From: Streptomyces sp. NRRL B-3428
GTDB lineage: Bacteria; Actinomycetota; Actinomycetes; Streptomycetales; Streptomycetaceae
Direction of reading: 5' to 3'
Length of the DNA: 64,000 bases
Assembly (NCBI GenBank): GCA_000721375.1
Contig: JOGW01000011.1
Location: 244,376 to 308,375 of the forward strand
Of the stretch, positions 18,748 to 29,330 are shown piece after piece (position 1 is the first letter of the stretch; each line of letters opens with the position of its first letter). Position numbers and translations under genes: made by a program. The notes under the pieces were generated by a model. The model was given only the letters and a program-made list of their open reading frames with translations. It made no database searches and was not told the origin of the DNA.

Positions 18748-19515
18748 CTAGCTCTGCGCTGCCGCGGCGGTCGGCTCTGCGTCCTCTTGGGTGGAGGGCG
18801 CGGCCGCCTCGCGGTCGGGCGCGAGCGGGTCGGTCACCGTGCCGGAATCCTCATCGAAAAACCCCTGGGCCAGCCTGGTCACCGCTGCGGGGACCGGCGG
18901 CACCAAGTCGGCTACGGCTCGGAGACCGGACAGGACGTCGTCGGGTCGTACGGCAGGCGTTGCATGCCTTACAACCAGCCGCAGTATCGCACAGGGCCCA
19001 GCGCCCGGCCTATCGGCCCGGGAGTCGAGCGCCTGCAGATCCGCGACGGCACCGCGTGCGTCGAAGGTACGCATGCCGTTCTTCGTGAGCCGTCCCACTT
19101 CGACGGTCTCGGCTGCGAGGAACGCCTTCACGGCGGCCTCTGCCTGCGCGAGCTCGACACCGTCGAGCCTGAGCTCCCAGACCGATGCCTGCAGCCGGTC
19201 CGCGAGACCCGAGATACGGGCCTCGACCGCCTCGGTGATGTCGAGCCCGTCGGGCAGCGACTCGTCGAGGAGGACACGGAGCTGCGCGGGGTCGCGCTTC
19301 TCCGTCAGAGCGATCTCCAGGTACTCGGCCTCACTGCCCGTGCCGGTGGGTGCGGCATTGGCGTAGGACACCTTGGGGTGCGGAGTGAAGCCCGCCGAGT
19401 ACGCCATGGGGACCTCTGCGCGACGCAGGGCACGCTCGAAAGCGCGCTGGAAGTCGCGGTGGCTGGTGAACCGGAGGCGGCCGCGCTTGGTGTAACGCAG
19501 TCGGATGCGCTGCAC
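18748..19515 (-). CDS. TIGR03936 / DUF2344 radical-SAM-linked protein
   Basis: This 255-residue protein starts QRIRLRYTKRGRLRFTSHRDFQRAFERALRR, the diagnostic N-terminus of the TIGR03936 family. It also has the AGFTPHPKVSYANAAPTGTGSE segment. The family nearly always accompanies a TIGR03960 radical-SAM protein, which is present here at 22113-24089, but its reaction is unknown. GTG at 19515 lacks a good ribosome site; the frame stays open back through GKRQPEGPPPAPA to a CTG near 19548, so the true start may be a little upstream. The C-terminus is an acidic, low-complexity tail ahead of the stop. Confidence 0.85.
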   Translation of the reverse strand: MQRIRLRYTKRGRLRFTSHRDFQRAFERALRRAEVPMAYSAGFTPHPKVSYANAAPTGTGSEAEYLEIALTEKRDPAQLRVLLDESLPDGLDITEAVEARISGLADRLQASVWELRLDGVELAQAEAAVKAFLAAETVEVGRLTKNGMRTFDARGAVADLQALDSRADRPGAGPCAILRLVVRHATPAVRPDDVLSGLRAVADLVPPVPAAVTRLAQGFFDEDSGTVTDPLAPDREAAAPSTQEDAEPTAAAAQS

Positions 19516-19561
19516 CGCGGGTGCGGGCGGCGGGCCTTCGGGCTGTCGCTTGCCCAGTGTC

Positions 19562-20857
19562 TTAGTCCTTCGTGAACTTCACCGCCGCCGTGTCACGCAG
19601 TGGCGGCTGTGCTGTAGATGCGGTCGTACTGCTACCTAGAGTACGTGCCCGTGCGGCGCTCGGTTCCCGCCAGTGGTTTTGTGCCGAGTTTTGTACGGGG
19701 TTTTGTACGGGGTTTTGTGCGGAGATGGGTACGGGCTCGCTCCGAGGCGCCCCGAACAGCATCCGCCGCAGATCGGCCCGGGCCTCACGGGCGCTCTCGC
19801 GGGCCGCGGCGATGGCCTTGCGGGTGCTGCGGCCCAACTCGCGTACGGCCCGCCCGACGGGCCGGAGCACCGCGTCCCGTACGAAATGACCCACGGGTGT
19901 CGCGACATTCCGGTACGCCCACCGCACCGGCTCGACGAAGATCCACCGCAGGAGTGTCCCGAGCGCGTGCCCCACGGCCCGCGATATCCGCCCGGCGATA
20001 CGCCACGCATGCCCCAGCGCGTCGCCGATCTCGCGCGCGACGACCGCGAGCGCCTTGCCGATGGGCACGAGCACGTAGCGCCACAGGGCCACCAGGGGGA
20101 CGACGAACACCCACTTCAGGAGGGTCACGAGGCCCCGGCCGATCCAGAGGAGGGCGTGGCCTACGGGCGTGAGAACGTACCGGTAGAGCGCCACGGCCGG
20201 CACGACGACGAGCGCCTGCCACAGCCGGCCGAGCCCGATCAGGACCATGCGCCCGCACCACGCAAGCCCCTGCCCCACCGGCACGAGGACATAGCGCCAC
20301 AGCGCGACCCACGGCCAGACGAACAGGGCCTTGCCGATCCACCCGAGTCCGGCCCCCACCATCCGCCCCAGCCAGGCGAGTCCATGCCCGAGCGGGGTGA
20401 GGACGTACGCGTACAGCCAGAGCGCGGGCGCGACGATCAACACGGCGCCGAGCCACCCGATGCCCTTGCCGAGCGGCACGAGGGCGTACCGCCACAACGC
20501 CACCCACGGCCAGACGAAGACAGCCTTCCCCAGCCACCCGAGCCCGATCCCCGTCATCCGCGCGAGCCAGGTGAGGCCGTGCCCGATCGGCGTCAGCACG
20601 TTCCTGTAGAACCAGACGACGGGCGCGGCGATCAGCACCCGCCCGACCCAGCCGAAGGCCCGCCCGACCGGCACCAGCAGCACGCGCTGCAGAAACTTCC
20701 CGCCCACGACAAGGGCGTCCCACAGCATCCGCACGGGCACGACGAGCACGAGCACGACGATGCGTACGGGGATACGGACCGCTGCCGCTATGCAGCCCTC
20801 GGGCGCGGAGGGCGGTGGCGGGGCCGGGGTGGTCCGGGGCGCCTTGTCGAATTCCAT
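19562..20857 (-). CDS. Unknown membrane-associated protein built of repeated (V/T)PxG segments
   Basis: I do not recognise a family. The 431-residue protein consists, from residue 57 to about 335, of repeated amphipathic/hydrophobic modules of the type W/Y-R-Y-V-L-(V/T)-P-x-G-(H/K/Q)-GL-x-W-LGR. The VPxG and TPxG cores fall at about residues 62, 89, 127, 154, 192, 230, 264 and 320, alternating V and T. The first spacings are 27, 38, 27, 38 and 38. Each unit contains a hydrophobic stretch such as ALFVWPWVALW. After residue 335 come a basic helix, a short NPVQNPVQNSAQN repeat encoded by near-identical 12-base units, and a polar tail. Alternatives are a multi-pass membrane protein or a peripheral re-entrant-helix protein. 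It stands between the two radical-SAM-linked genes, 46 bases ahead of the TIGR03936 gene. Confidence 0.8.
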   Translation of the reverse strand: MEFDKAPRTTPAPPPPSAPEGCIAAAVRIPVRIVVLVLVVPVRMLWDALVVGGKFLQRVLLVPVGRAFGWVGRVLIAAPVVWFYRNVLTPIGHGLTWLARMTGIGLGWLGKAVFVWPWVALWRYALVPLGKGIGWLGAVLIVAPALWLYAYVLTPLGHGLAWLGRMVGAGLGWIGKALFVWPWVALWRYVLVPVGQGLAWCGRMVLIGLGRLWQALVVVPAVALYRYVLTPVGHALLWIGRGLVTLLKWVFVVPLVALWRYVLVPIGKALAVVAREIGDALGHAWRIAGRISRAVGHALGTLLRWIFVEPVRWAYRNVATPVGHFVRDAVLRPVGRAVRELGRSTRKAIAAARESAREARADLRRMLFGAPRSEPVPISAQNPVQNPVQNSAQNHWREPSAARARTLGSSTTASTAQPPLRDTAAVKFTKD

Positions 20858-20956
20858 ATCCGCGAGGACGCGTCAGGGCTCGCGATGGATGCGCGCTTGG
20901 GTTGCGACCCAATAACGCAACCATGGGGAGGCCGCTCACGCAGCCGAACCGCGCGC

Positions 20957-22009
20957 TCAGCGCACCACGTGTCCCCGCACCACAACTCTCCGCGGATGCC
21001 TCAGCGCATCCGGCACCAACCGTGGGTCGGTGTCGTACACCGTGAGATCCGCCAAGCCGCCCTCCACGATCCCCGGCAGCCCCAGGAACTCCCGCGCCGC
21101 CCAACTCGCCGCCCCCACCGCGACTTCAGCCGGCAGTCCGGCCGCGACCAGATGCTCGACCTCACCCGCCACATTCCCGAACGGCGCCGAATCCGTCCCC
21201 GCGAGCACCCGCACTCCCGCGTCGTACGCCTCCCGCACCCGCCGGATCATCGTGTCGTGCCCGCTCAGCCAGAGCGCCGCCCGGGCCGTCCCCCGCCCGG
21301 CCATCACGGAACGGCCCTCCGCGAACGCCGTCAACGTGGGCACGAACGCAGCTCCGTTGGCGGCCATCAGCCCGAGAGACTCCTCCGGCATTCCCATCCC
21401 GTGCTCGACGGAGTCGATCCCGGCCCGCGCCGCCTGCAGCACGCCCTCGGCGGACTGACAGTGCGCCGCCACCCGCCCGCCGACCGCGTGCACCGCCTCC
21501 ACCACCGCCCGCATCACCTCGTACGGCACGGGCGGCGCCTCGTAGTCCCAGTCCCCCATGATCTTGCACCAGCCGTCGTTGGCCAGCGCCTCCTTGGCCG
21601 CCGCCTCGGCCAACTCATCGGTCACGGTGTGGAATTCGGCCGTCTTGGACAGCCCCGCCCAGGCCAGCCACCGCCCCGCGGTGATCATCCGCGGCGCCCC
21701 CGGAGCCTCCCGCACCCCCTGCGGCACGGCGCCCGCCAGCCCCGGAAACCGCAGCGCGGCCGTACCGGCGTCCCGGTGCGCGGCGACCTGCTCGGCGAAC
21801 AACTCGGCGTCGAACTCCGGCGGCGAGGAAGCGTCCCCAACGCTCCCCGGATGCGTATGCACATCCACAAGCCCCGGCAGCACGAACCCACCCACGGCCA
21901 GCGTCTCCCACTCCCCCCGCGGCCGCTCGAAGGTGATCCGGTCGCCGAGAATCCAGAGATCCCTGACCATGCCGTCCGGCAGTACGGTCCCGCGCACATG
22001 AAGGGTCAT
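20957..22009 (-). CDS. Amidohydrolase family protein
   Basis: The 350-residue metal-dependent hydrolase has the composite-domain beta-strands at the N-terminus (VRGTVLPDGMVRDLWILGDRI), then LPGLVDVHTHPG with the HxH metal site, CQS after VAAH, VEHGMG, and GTDSAPFGN with the late aspartate. The C-terminus closes with DLTVYDTDPRLVPDAL, the usual return strand. This matches imidazolonepropionase/dipeptidase-like amidohydrolases; the substrate cannot be told. ATG at 22009 overlaps nothing and follows a short spacer after the strong hairpin that ends the radical-SAM gene, so it probably has its own promoter. Confidence 0.85.
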   Translation of the reverse strand: MTLHVRGTVLPDGMVRDLWILGDRITFERPRGEWETLAVGGFVLPGLVDVHTHPGSVGDASSPPEFDAELFAEQVAAHRDAGTAALRFPGLAGAVPQGVREAPGAPRMITAGRWLAWAGLSKTAEFHTVTDELAEAAAKEALANDGWCKIMGDWDYEAPPVPYEVMRAVVEAVHAVGGRVAAHCQSAEGVLQAARAGIDSVEHGMGMPEESLGLMAANGAAFVPTLTAFAEGRSVMAGRGTARAALWLSGHDTMIRRVREAYDAGVRVLAGTDSAPFGNVAGEVEHLVAAGLPAEVAVGAASWAAREFLGLPGIVEGGLADLTVYDTDPRLVPDALRHPRRVVVRGHVVR

Positions 22010-22062
22010 GGCACGTCAGTCTGCCCAGTCGATCGCCGCCGCGGCACACCGCCCCGCAGAAA

Positions 22063-22101
22063 CCCAAAGGCGCCCGGACGGAACGTCCGGGCGCCTTTGG
22101 G
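22063..22101 (-). terminator. Intrinsic terminator after the radical-SAM gene
   Basis: An 18-base-pair stem (22063-22080 with 22084-22101) with loop GAA follows the stop at 22113 by 11 bases. Confidence 0.9.
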
Positions 22102-22112
22102 GAGTTGAATCG

Positions 22113-24089
<1,977 letters not shown>

Positions 24090-24126
24090 GAGCTGGCAGG
24101 GGTGACCATCAAGCGTACCCCGGCGC

Positions 24127-24178
24127 TCACCCGCCGAGTGCCGCCCGCAGAATCACCCGCCCAGCGCCGCCCGCAATT
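24127..24178. repeat. 26-base tandem duplication of a gene's 3' end including the stop codon
   Basis: Copies at 24127-24152 and 24153-24178 share 21 of 26 positions. The right copy is the last codons of the CYTH-CHAD gene (E-L-R-A-A-L-G-G-stop). The left copy, past the stop, would read I-L-R-A-A-L-G-G-stop in a shifted frame; apart from its first codon the changes are synonymous. Confidence 0.85.
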
Positions 24179-25763
24179 CCGGCTCGGAGGCCTCGGCCCA
24201 CACCCCGGGCAGCTCGCGCTCACGGTCGGCCGCCGAGCGCTCCTCCTGGCCGTAGAGAAGTCCCCAGGTGAAGGCGGATTCCCCGGCCTGATGCGCCTGT
24301 GCGGCGAGCGTACGCAGGGCCTCCCGCGCGACCACGCTGTCCTGGTGGTCGCCGAGCACGGTCTGCACGGCCTTCGTGCGCTTGGCGAAGTCCTTGGCGG
24401 GCCTGCCGAGCGCCGGGGTCGCCGCCTCGCCCGCGTACCGGGCGCGCTTGGCGGCCTTGCGGGCGTCGTGCATCGCCAGATCCCGCTGATCACCGGGGTC
24501 GAGGGCCAGGGCCAGCTCGACCCGTCCCGCCAGCCGGTCGTAGTCCTTCAGCAGCACCTTGGGCAGCGCCTGCCCGGGCTCCTTGGCCGCCGCCTTGCGC
24601 AGCGGAGGAGCCGCGATCAGGGCGTCGACGGTGTCCAGGAGCGCGAGGTAGCGCTTGCTGTCGAGCACGGCGACGGTACGGCGACGTGAGCCCGTACGCC
24701 GCGAAGTGGTCCAGATCCGCAGCCGGCCGCGCACCGGGCCGAGCAGCAGCGCCCTGGGCAGCGCGGCTATCCGCGAGGTGAGCCGCTCGGTGAGCACCTC
24801 CTGGTCGCGGTCCACGCCCAGCTCCCCCGCGAGCCACTTGAGCTCTTCGCCGACCGGATCGGTGATCTCCCGGTCCAGGATCTTCCCGTACGAGCGGAAG
24901 GCGCTGCGCATCCGGCGCGTGGCCACGCGCATCTGGTGCACGGAGTCGGGCAGGTCGCGGCGGACGGCCGGGTCGAGCGAGACGAGCGCGTCGCGCTGGG
25001 CCCGCAGATACGCGAGGACGTGGTCGCCCGCGCTGCCGGGGCCCTCCTCGACGGCTTCCTGCACGGCCTCGGCGACGGCCTCACGCTTGCCGGCCTTCTT
25101 GCCCTTGCGGACAGCGCCCTCCAACGGGACCGCGGGCTGCGCGGGCCCGGTCTGCGTGGGTTGCGTCTCCGCCAGCGCCCGACTCAGCTTCGACGGCGAG
25201 GACGACCGCCGCACGCCCTTCTTCTTCAGCTTCTTCTCGACCCGGTCAAGAAGCGCGGGATCCCCGCCGTCCGCCAGCTCGACCTCAAGCTCGCACCACT
25301 CGGCCGTGCCCCCGCCCTCGGTGAGCCGCTCGGCGCGCACCCGGTCACTGCTGACCTCGGCGAGCAGGGCGCCGTCGGCGTCGAGGAGATGACTCAGCTC
25401 CCGCGCCGACAACAGCCGTACGACCGGGACGAGTTCACTCTCGCGGACCCGGGAGCGCACCAGACCGGACAGCGCACGCGGCACGGTGTCCGAAAGCGGA
25501 GCCTGCACCTCGTCGCGTACGCCTTCGGCGAGCGAGACCGGCAGCTTCAGATGCCAGCCCGCGTCCGCTCCCCCGGTACGGCGGCGCAGGGTGATCGAGG
25601 CGGCGGCGAGACGCTGGTCCGGGGTGTCCCAGTAGACGGCGTCCAGTTCGGCGACGCCCTTGTCCACGGCCTCGGCGACCCCGGCGACACCGCTCAGGTC
25701 GGGCAGCTCCGCGTCCGCCCCGAGGTCGTACTTCCGCTCGATCTCGCGCTTCGTCTCCGCCAT
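24153..25763 (-). CDS. CYTH and CHAD domain protein
   Basis: The 536-residue protein joins two domains. The CYTH domain (about 1-200) starts with ETKREIERKYDL, carrying the ExExK signature that binds triphosphate and divalent metal. It has the WHLKLP strand and a charged barrel. The CHAD domain (about 230-520) is helical and rich in conserved histidines and basic residues (SVHQMRVATRRMRSAFRSY, HDARKAAKRARYAGEA), suited to binding polyphosphate. Such proteins are thought to act in inorganic polyphosphate handling; hydrolase or binding function is inferred from the family. It is monocistronic by position: 63 bases separate it from the radical-SAM gene, and a terminator closes rodA upstream of it. 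Confidence 0.9.
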   Translation of the reverse strand: MAETKREIERKYDLGADAELPDLSGVAGVAEAVDKGVAELDAVYWDTPDQRLAAASITLRRRTGGADAGWHLKLPVSLAEGVRDEVQAPLSDTVPRALSGLVRSRVRESELVPVVRLLSARELSHLLDADGALLAEVSSDRVRAERLTEGGGTAEWCELEVELADGGDPALLDRVEKKLKKKGVRRSSSPSKLSRALAETQPTQTGPAQPAVPLEGAVRKGKKAGKREAVAEAVQEAVEEGPGSAGDHVLAYLRAQRDALVSLDPAVRRDLPDSVHQMRVATRRMRSAFRSYGKILDREITDPVGEELKWLAGELGVDRDQEVLTERLTSRIAALPRALLLGPVRGRLRIWTTSRRTGSRRRTVAVLDSKRYLALLDTVDALIAAPPLRKAAAKEPGQALPKVLLKDYDRLAGRVELALALDPGDQRDLAMHDARKAAKRARYAGEAATPALGRPAKDFAKRTKAVQTVLGDHQDSVVAREALRTLAAQAHQAGESAFTWGLLYGQEERSAADRERELPGVWAEASEPELRAALGG

Positions 25764-25840
25764 GAACTGAATCTAGACGCGAAACCGCCCAGGAACCAGA
25801 TGCCGTTTTCCGTCAAGTGAACGGAAGGTGACATGTGAGC

Positions 25841-25914
25841 GCGGATTCCTCGCAGCCAGCGGATTCCTCGCAGATACGCGGGGATCCCTGCGACGCGGCG
25901 GTCCCTCGCGTATC
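25841..25914 (-). terminator. Terminator of rodA with an adjoining direct repeat
   Basis: The hairpin has arms gatacgcgggga (25873-25884) and tccc-t-cgcgtatc (25902-25914, one bulged base), just past the rodA stop. Beside it the 15-base sequence gcggattcctcgcag is repeated at 25841-25855 and 25859-25873. Confidence 0.65.
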
Positions 25915-25922
25915 CCGGACCC

Positions 25923-27110
25923 CTACGCCGACATCGGCCGCTGCACCCGGATCGACTGCAACAGCCCGATCGCGATCCACACCGCGAACATCGACGTACC
26001 GCCGTACGACACGAAGGGCAGCGGCAGACCGGCCACCGGCATGATGCCCAGGCACATCCCGATGTTCTCGAAGGCCTGGAACGCGAACCACGCGATGATC
26101 CCGGCGGCCACGATCGTCCCGTACAACTCGGTGGTCTCACGGGCGATCCGGCACGCACGCCACAGGACCACACCGAGCAGCAGCAGGATCAACCCGGCAC
26201 CGACGAAGCCGAGTTCCTCACCGGCGACGGTGAAGATGAAGTCGGTCTGCTGCTCGGGCACGAACTGCCCGGTGGTCTGCGAGCCGTTGCCGAGCCCGGA
26301 TCCGGTCAGACCGCCCGAACCGATGGCGATACGCGCCTGGTTGGTGTTGTAGCCGACGCCGGAGGGGTCGAGTGCGGGGTTGGCGAAGGCCGCGAAGCGG
26401 GCGATCTGGTAGTCGTCGAGCACCCCGAGCTGCCATACGGCGAGGGCGCCGACCGCGCCCGTGCCGAGCAGGCCGAGGATCCAGCGGTTGGAGGCCCCGG
26501 AGGCGAGCAGCACACCGAGCACGATCATCGCCATCACCATGACCGAGCCGAGGTCAGGCATCAGCATCGTGATCATTATCGGGACCGCGGCCAGGCCGAG
26601 GGCCTGCACCACCGTGCGGTGGTCGGGGTACTCGCGATCACCCGCGTCCACCCGGGCGGCGAGCAGCATCGCCATCCCGAGGATGATCGTGACCTTCACG
26701 AACTCGCTCGGCTGCAGGGAGAGCCCGCCGAGGTCCAGCCACGCGTGCGCACCGTTGATGGTGGTGCCGAGCGGGGTGAGCACGAGCAGCACGAGGAAGA
26801 CGGAGACCCCGTAAAGGATCGGCACGGCCGTGCGCAGGGTGCGGTGGCCGAGCCAGACGGTGCCGATCATCAGGCCGATGCCGATCGCGATGTTCAGCAG
26901 GTGCTTGAGCACATACGCGTACGGGTCGTCGCCGACGAGTTCGGTGCGGTTGCGGGTGGCCGAGTAGACCAGGGCCGAGCCGATCACCGAGAGGGCGAGC
27001 GTGGCGAGCAGTATCGGCCAGTCAAGCCGGCGGGTGATGGAGTCACGCGCGAACAGCTTGGACACGGTGCCGCGCTCGGGCCCGTATCCGGAGACGGAGA
27101 AGCCGCCCAT
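25923..27110 (-). CDS. rodA: RodA/FtsW-type SEDS peptidoglycan glycosyltransferase
   Basis: This 395-residue integral membrane protein has about ten hydrophobic segments from residue 30 on. It polymerises lipid II into glycan strands with its partner PBP2. SEDS signatures include LTPLGTTINGAHAWLDLGG, where the catalytic-site aspartate lies, QPSEFVK, and PDLGSVMVM. The late loop VAGLPLPFVSYGGTSM is the classic family motif. The start ATG shares its A with the stop of pbp2 (TGATG), so the pair is translationally coupled. In S. coelicolor the orthologue (sfr) belongs to the mre sporulation-wall region. Confidence 0.95.
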   Translation of the reverse strand: MGGFSVSGYGPERGTVSKLFARDSITRRLDWPILLATLALSVIGSALVYSATRNRTELVGDDPYAYVLKHLLNIAIGIGLMIGTVWLGHRTLRTAVPILYGVSVFLVLLVLTPLGTTINGAHAWLDLGGLSLQPSEFVKVTIILGMAMLLAARVDAGDREYPDHRTVVQALGLAAVPIMITMLMPDLGSVMVMAMIVLGVLLASGASNRWILGLLGTGAVGALAVWQLGVLDDYQIARFAAFANPALDPSGVGYNTNQARIAIGSGGLTGSGLGNGSQTTGQFVPEQQTDFIFTVAGEELGFVGAGLILLLLGVVLWRACRIARETTELYGTIVAAGIIAWFAFQAFENIGMCLGIMPVAGLPLPFVSYGGTSMFAVWIAIGLLQSIRVQRPMSA

Positions 27111-29278
27111 CAGTCACGCCTCCCCGGGGTCACTCCGGTCGCCAGCTCCTGCTTCGCCGGCTCCTCCTTGTTCGGCTGGTACGGCCTGACCTTGGGCGCG
27201 TCGATGGAGCCGTCGGACTCGATCTTCGGCAGGGACTTCTGCGGCTGGGGCAGCAGGGCCTTCTTCAGGTCCTGGTTGCCCTGCTCGTCGAGCCCGTACA
27301 TCGCGTCGTAGATCTTGCGCACGGCGGGACCCGAGGCACCGGAGCCCGTACCACCCTGCGCGATGGTCATCACGATCGTGTAGTCCTTGGTGTACGTGGC
27401 GAACCACGAGGTGGTCTGCTTGCCGTAGACCTCCGCGGTACCCGTCTTGGCGTGCATCGGGATCTTGTCCTGCGGCCAGCCGCCGAACCTCCAGGCGGCG
27501 GTACCGCGGGTGGCGACTCCCGCGAGGGCACCGTCTATCAACTTCCGGGTGGCCGCGTTCATCGGCAGCTTGCCGTGCGACTTGGGCGCGATCTCCTCGG
27601 TCCGCTTGCCGTCGGGGCTGATGATCGCCTTGCCGACGGTGGGGTCGTACATCGTGCCGCCGTTGGCGATGGCCGCGTAGATGGTGGCCATCTGGATCGG
27701 GGTGACGAGGGTGTCGCCCTGGCCGATCGAGTAGTTGACGGAGTCACCGGCGCGCATCTTCATGCCTTCGAGGCAGTTCTCGTACGCGATGCGCTCGGCG
27801 TAGTCCCCGGACTTCTTGCCCTGCTTGCACCAGGCTTCCTGGTTGGCGTCCCAGTAGTCCTTCTTCCACTGCCGGTCGGGGACGCGTCCGGTGACCTCGC
27901 CCGGCAGGTCGATCCCGGTCTCGGCGCCGAGCCCGAACTGGTGGGCCGTCTTGTAGAACCAGTCCTTGGCGTTCTTCTTCGGCTTGTTGCCGCCGTCCTT
28001 CTGCCACTGCTGGTGGGCGAGCGAGTAGTAGACGGTGTCGCAGGAGACCTCGAGGGCCTGGCCGAGGGTGATGGAGCCGTGGCCCTGGGACTCGAAGTTC
28101 TTGAAGACCTGGCCGCCGATCGAGTACGAACTGGGGCACGGGTAGCGGCCGTTGAACTCGTAACCGGCGTTCACCGCGGCGGTGGTCGGAATGACCTTGA
28201 AGATCGAGCCGGGGGCCGCCTGGCCCTGGATGGCCCGGTTGAGCAGCGGGTAGTTGGACTTCTTGCTGGTCAGCTTCGTGTAGTCCTTGCCGGAGATACC
28301 GCCGACCCAGGCGTTCGGGTCGTAGTCCGGGTTGGAGGCCATGGCCACGATCCGGCCGGTCTTGGACTCCATCACGACGACGGCGCCCGAGTCGGCCTTG
28401 TAGTTCTCACCGGTGTTGTCGTCGAACTCCGTACGGGCGACCTTCATCGCCTCGTTGAGCTCGTACTCGGCCACCCGCTGCACGCGCGCGTCGATGCTGG
28501 TGACGACGTTCGCACCGGGCTGGGCGGGCTCCGCCTGCGTCTGGCGCATGACCCGGCCGAGCTTGTCGACCTCGTACGCGGTGACGCCGGCCTTGCCGCG
28601 CAGCTGCTTGTCGTAGGTGCGCTCCAGGCCGGAGCGACCGACCTGGTCGCTGCGCAGATACGGGGAGTCGGAGTCCTTGGCGCCCTGGATCTCCTCGTCC
28701 GTGACGGGCGAGAGATAGCCGAGCACCTGGGAGGTCTTGGCGGATCCGGGTGCGGTGTAGCGGCGTACGGCCGTGGGTTCGGCGGTGATGCCGGGGAAGT
28801 CCTCGGCACGCTCGCGGATCTGCAGGGCCTGCTTGGGGGTTGCCTCGTCGGTGATCGGGATGGGCTGGTACGGGGAGCCGTTCCAGCAGGGCTGCGGGGT
28901 CTCCGCGTTGCAGAGCCGCACCTTGTCGGCGACTTCCTTCGGCGTCATCCCGAGCACCTCGGCGAGACGGGTCAGGACCGCGTCACCGTCGTCCTTCATC
29001 TTCATCAGGTCGGTGCGCGAGGCGGAGACCACGAGCCGGGTCTCGTTGTCCGCGAGCGGTACGCCGCGTGCGTCGAGGATCGAGCCGCGGGTGGCGGGCT
29101 GGACGACGCGCTGGACGTGGTTGCCGTTGGCCTCGTCGGCGTACTCGTCGCCGTTGCGCACCTGGAGGTACCAGAGCCGGCCGCCGAGGGTGAGGAGCAG
29201 CGAGAGGACGAGGATCTGCAGGATGATCAGGCGGATCTGGACGCGCGGGGTGCGCCCTGTCTCAGGAATATTGGTCAT
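27110..29278 (-). CDS. mrdA: Penicillin-binding protein 2, class B transpeptidase
   Basis: The 722-residue protein has a short cytoplasmic tail, one membrane anchor (about 15-38: RLIILQILVLSLLLTLGGRL), a pedestal domain and a transpeptidase domain. The active-site tetrad is visible as SIFK (in QAAPGSIFKV), SCD for the SxN-type motif, and the KTGTAEV box. The first half carries the class B dimerisation block (DEYADEANGN, ATRGSILDARGVPLADN). It cross-links glycan strands made by RodA and lies directly upstream in an overlapping pair. A proline/lysine-rich C-terminal extension of ~60 residues follows the catalytic domain. Confidence 0.96.
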   Translation of the reverse strand: MTNIPETGRTPRVQIRLIILQILVLSLLLTLGGRLWYLQVRNGDEYADEANGNHVQRVVQPATRGSILDARGVPLADNETRLVVSASRTDLMKMKDDGDAVLTRLAEVLGMTPKEVADKVRLCNAETPQPCWNGSPYQPIPITDEATPKQALQIRERAEDFPGITAEPTAVRRYTAPGSAKTSQVLGYLSPVTDEEIQGAKDSDSPYLRSDQVGRSGLERTYDKQLRGKAGVTAYEVDKLGRVMRQTQAEPAQPGANVVTSIDARVQRVAEYELNEAMKVARTEFDDNTGENYKADSGAVVVMESKTGRIVAMASNPDYDPNAWVGGISGKDYTKLTSKKSNYPLLNRAIQGQAAPGSIFKVIPTTAAVNAGYEFNGRYPCPSSYSIGGQVFKNFESQGHGSITLGQALEVSCDTVYYSLAHQQWQKDGGNKPKKNAKDWFYKTAHQFGLGAETGIDLPGEVTGRVPDRQWKKDYWDANQEAWCKQGKKSGDYAERIAYENCLEGMKMRAGDSVNYSIGQGDTLVTPIQMATIYAAIANGGTMYDPTVGKAIISPDGKRTEEIAPKSHGKLPMNAATRKLIDGALAGVATRGTAAWRFGGWPQDKIPMHAKTGTAEVYGKQTTSWFATYTKDYTIVMTIAQGGTGSGASGPAVRKIYDAMYGLDEQGNQDLKKALLPQPQKSLPKIESDGSIDAPKVRPYQPNKEEPAKQELATGVTPGRRD

Positions 29279-29330
29279 GGGCGCAGCCCATTCCTTGGAA
29301 GGGTGGTGGCGGGCGACGGGTGGGCGTTCG

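Noticed and set aside
19679..19712. 12-base repeats ttttgtacgggg
   Set aside because: They encode the NPVQNPVQN tail of the repeat membrane protein and are not a separate element.
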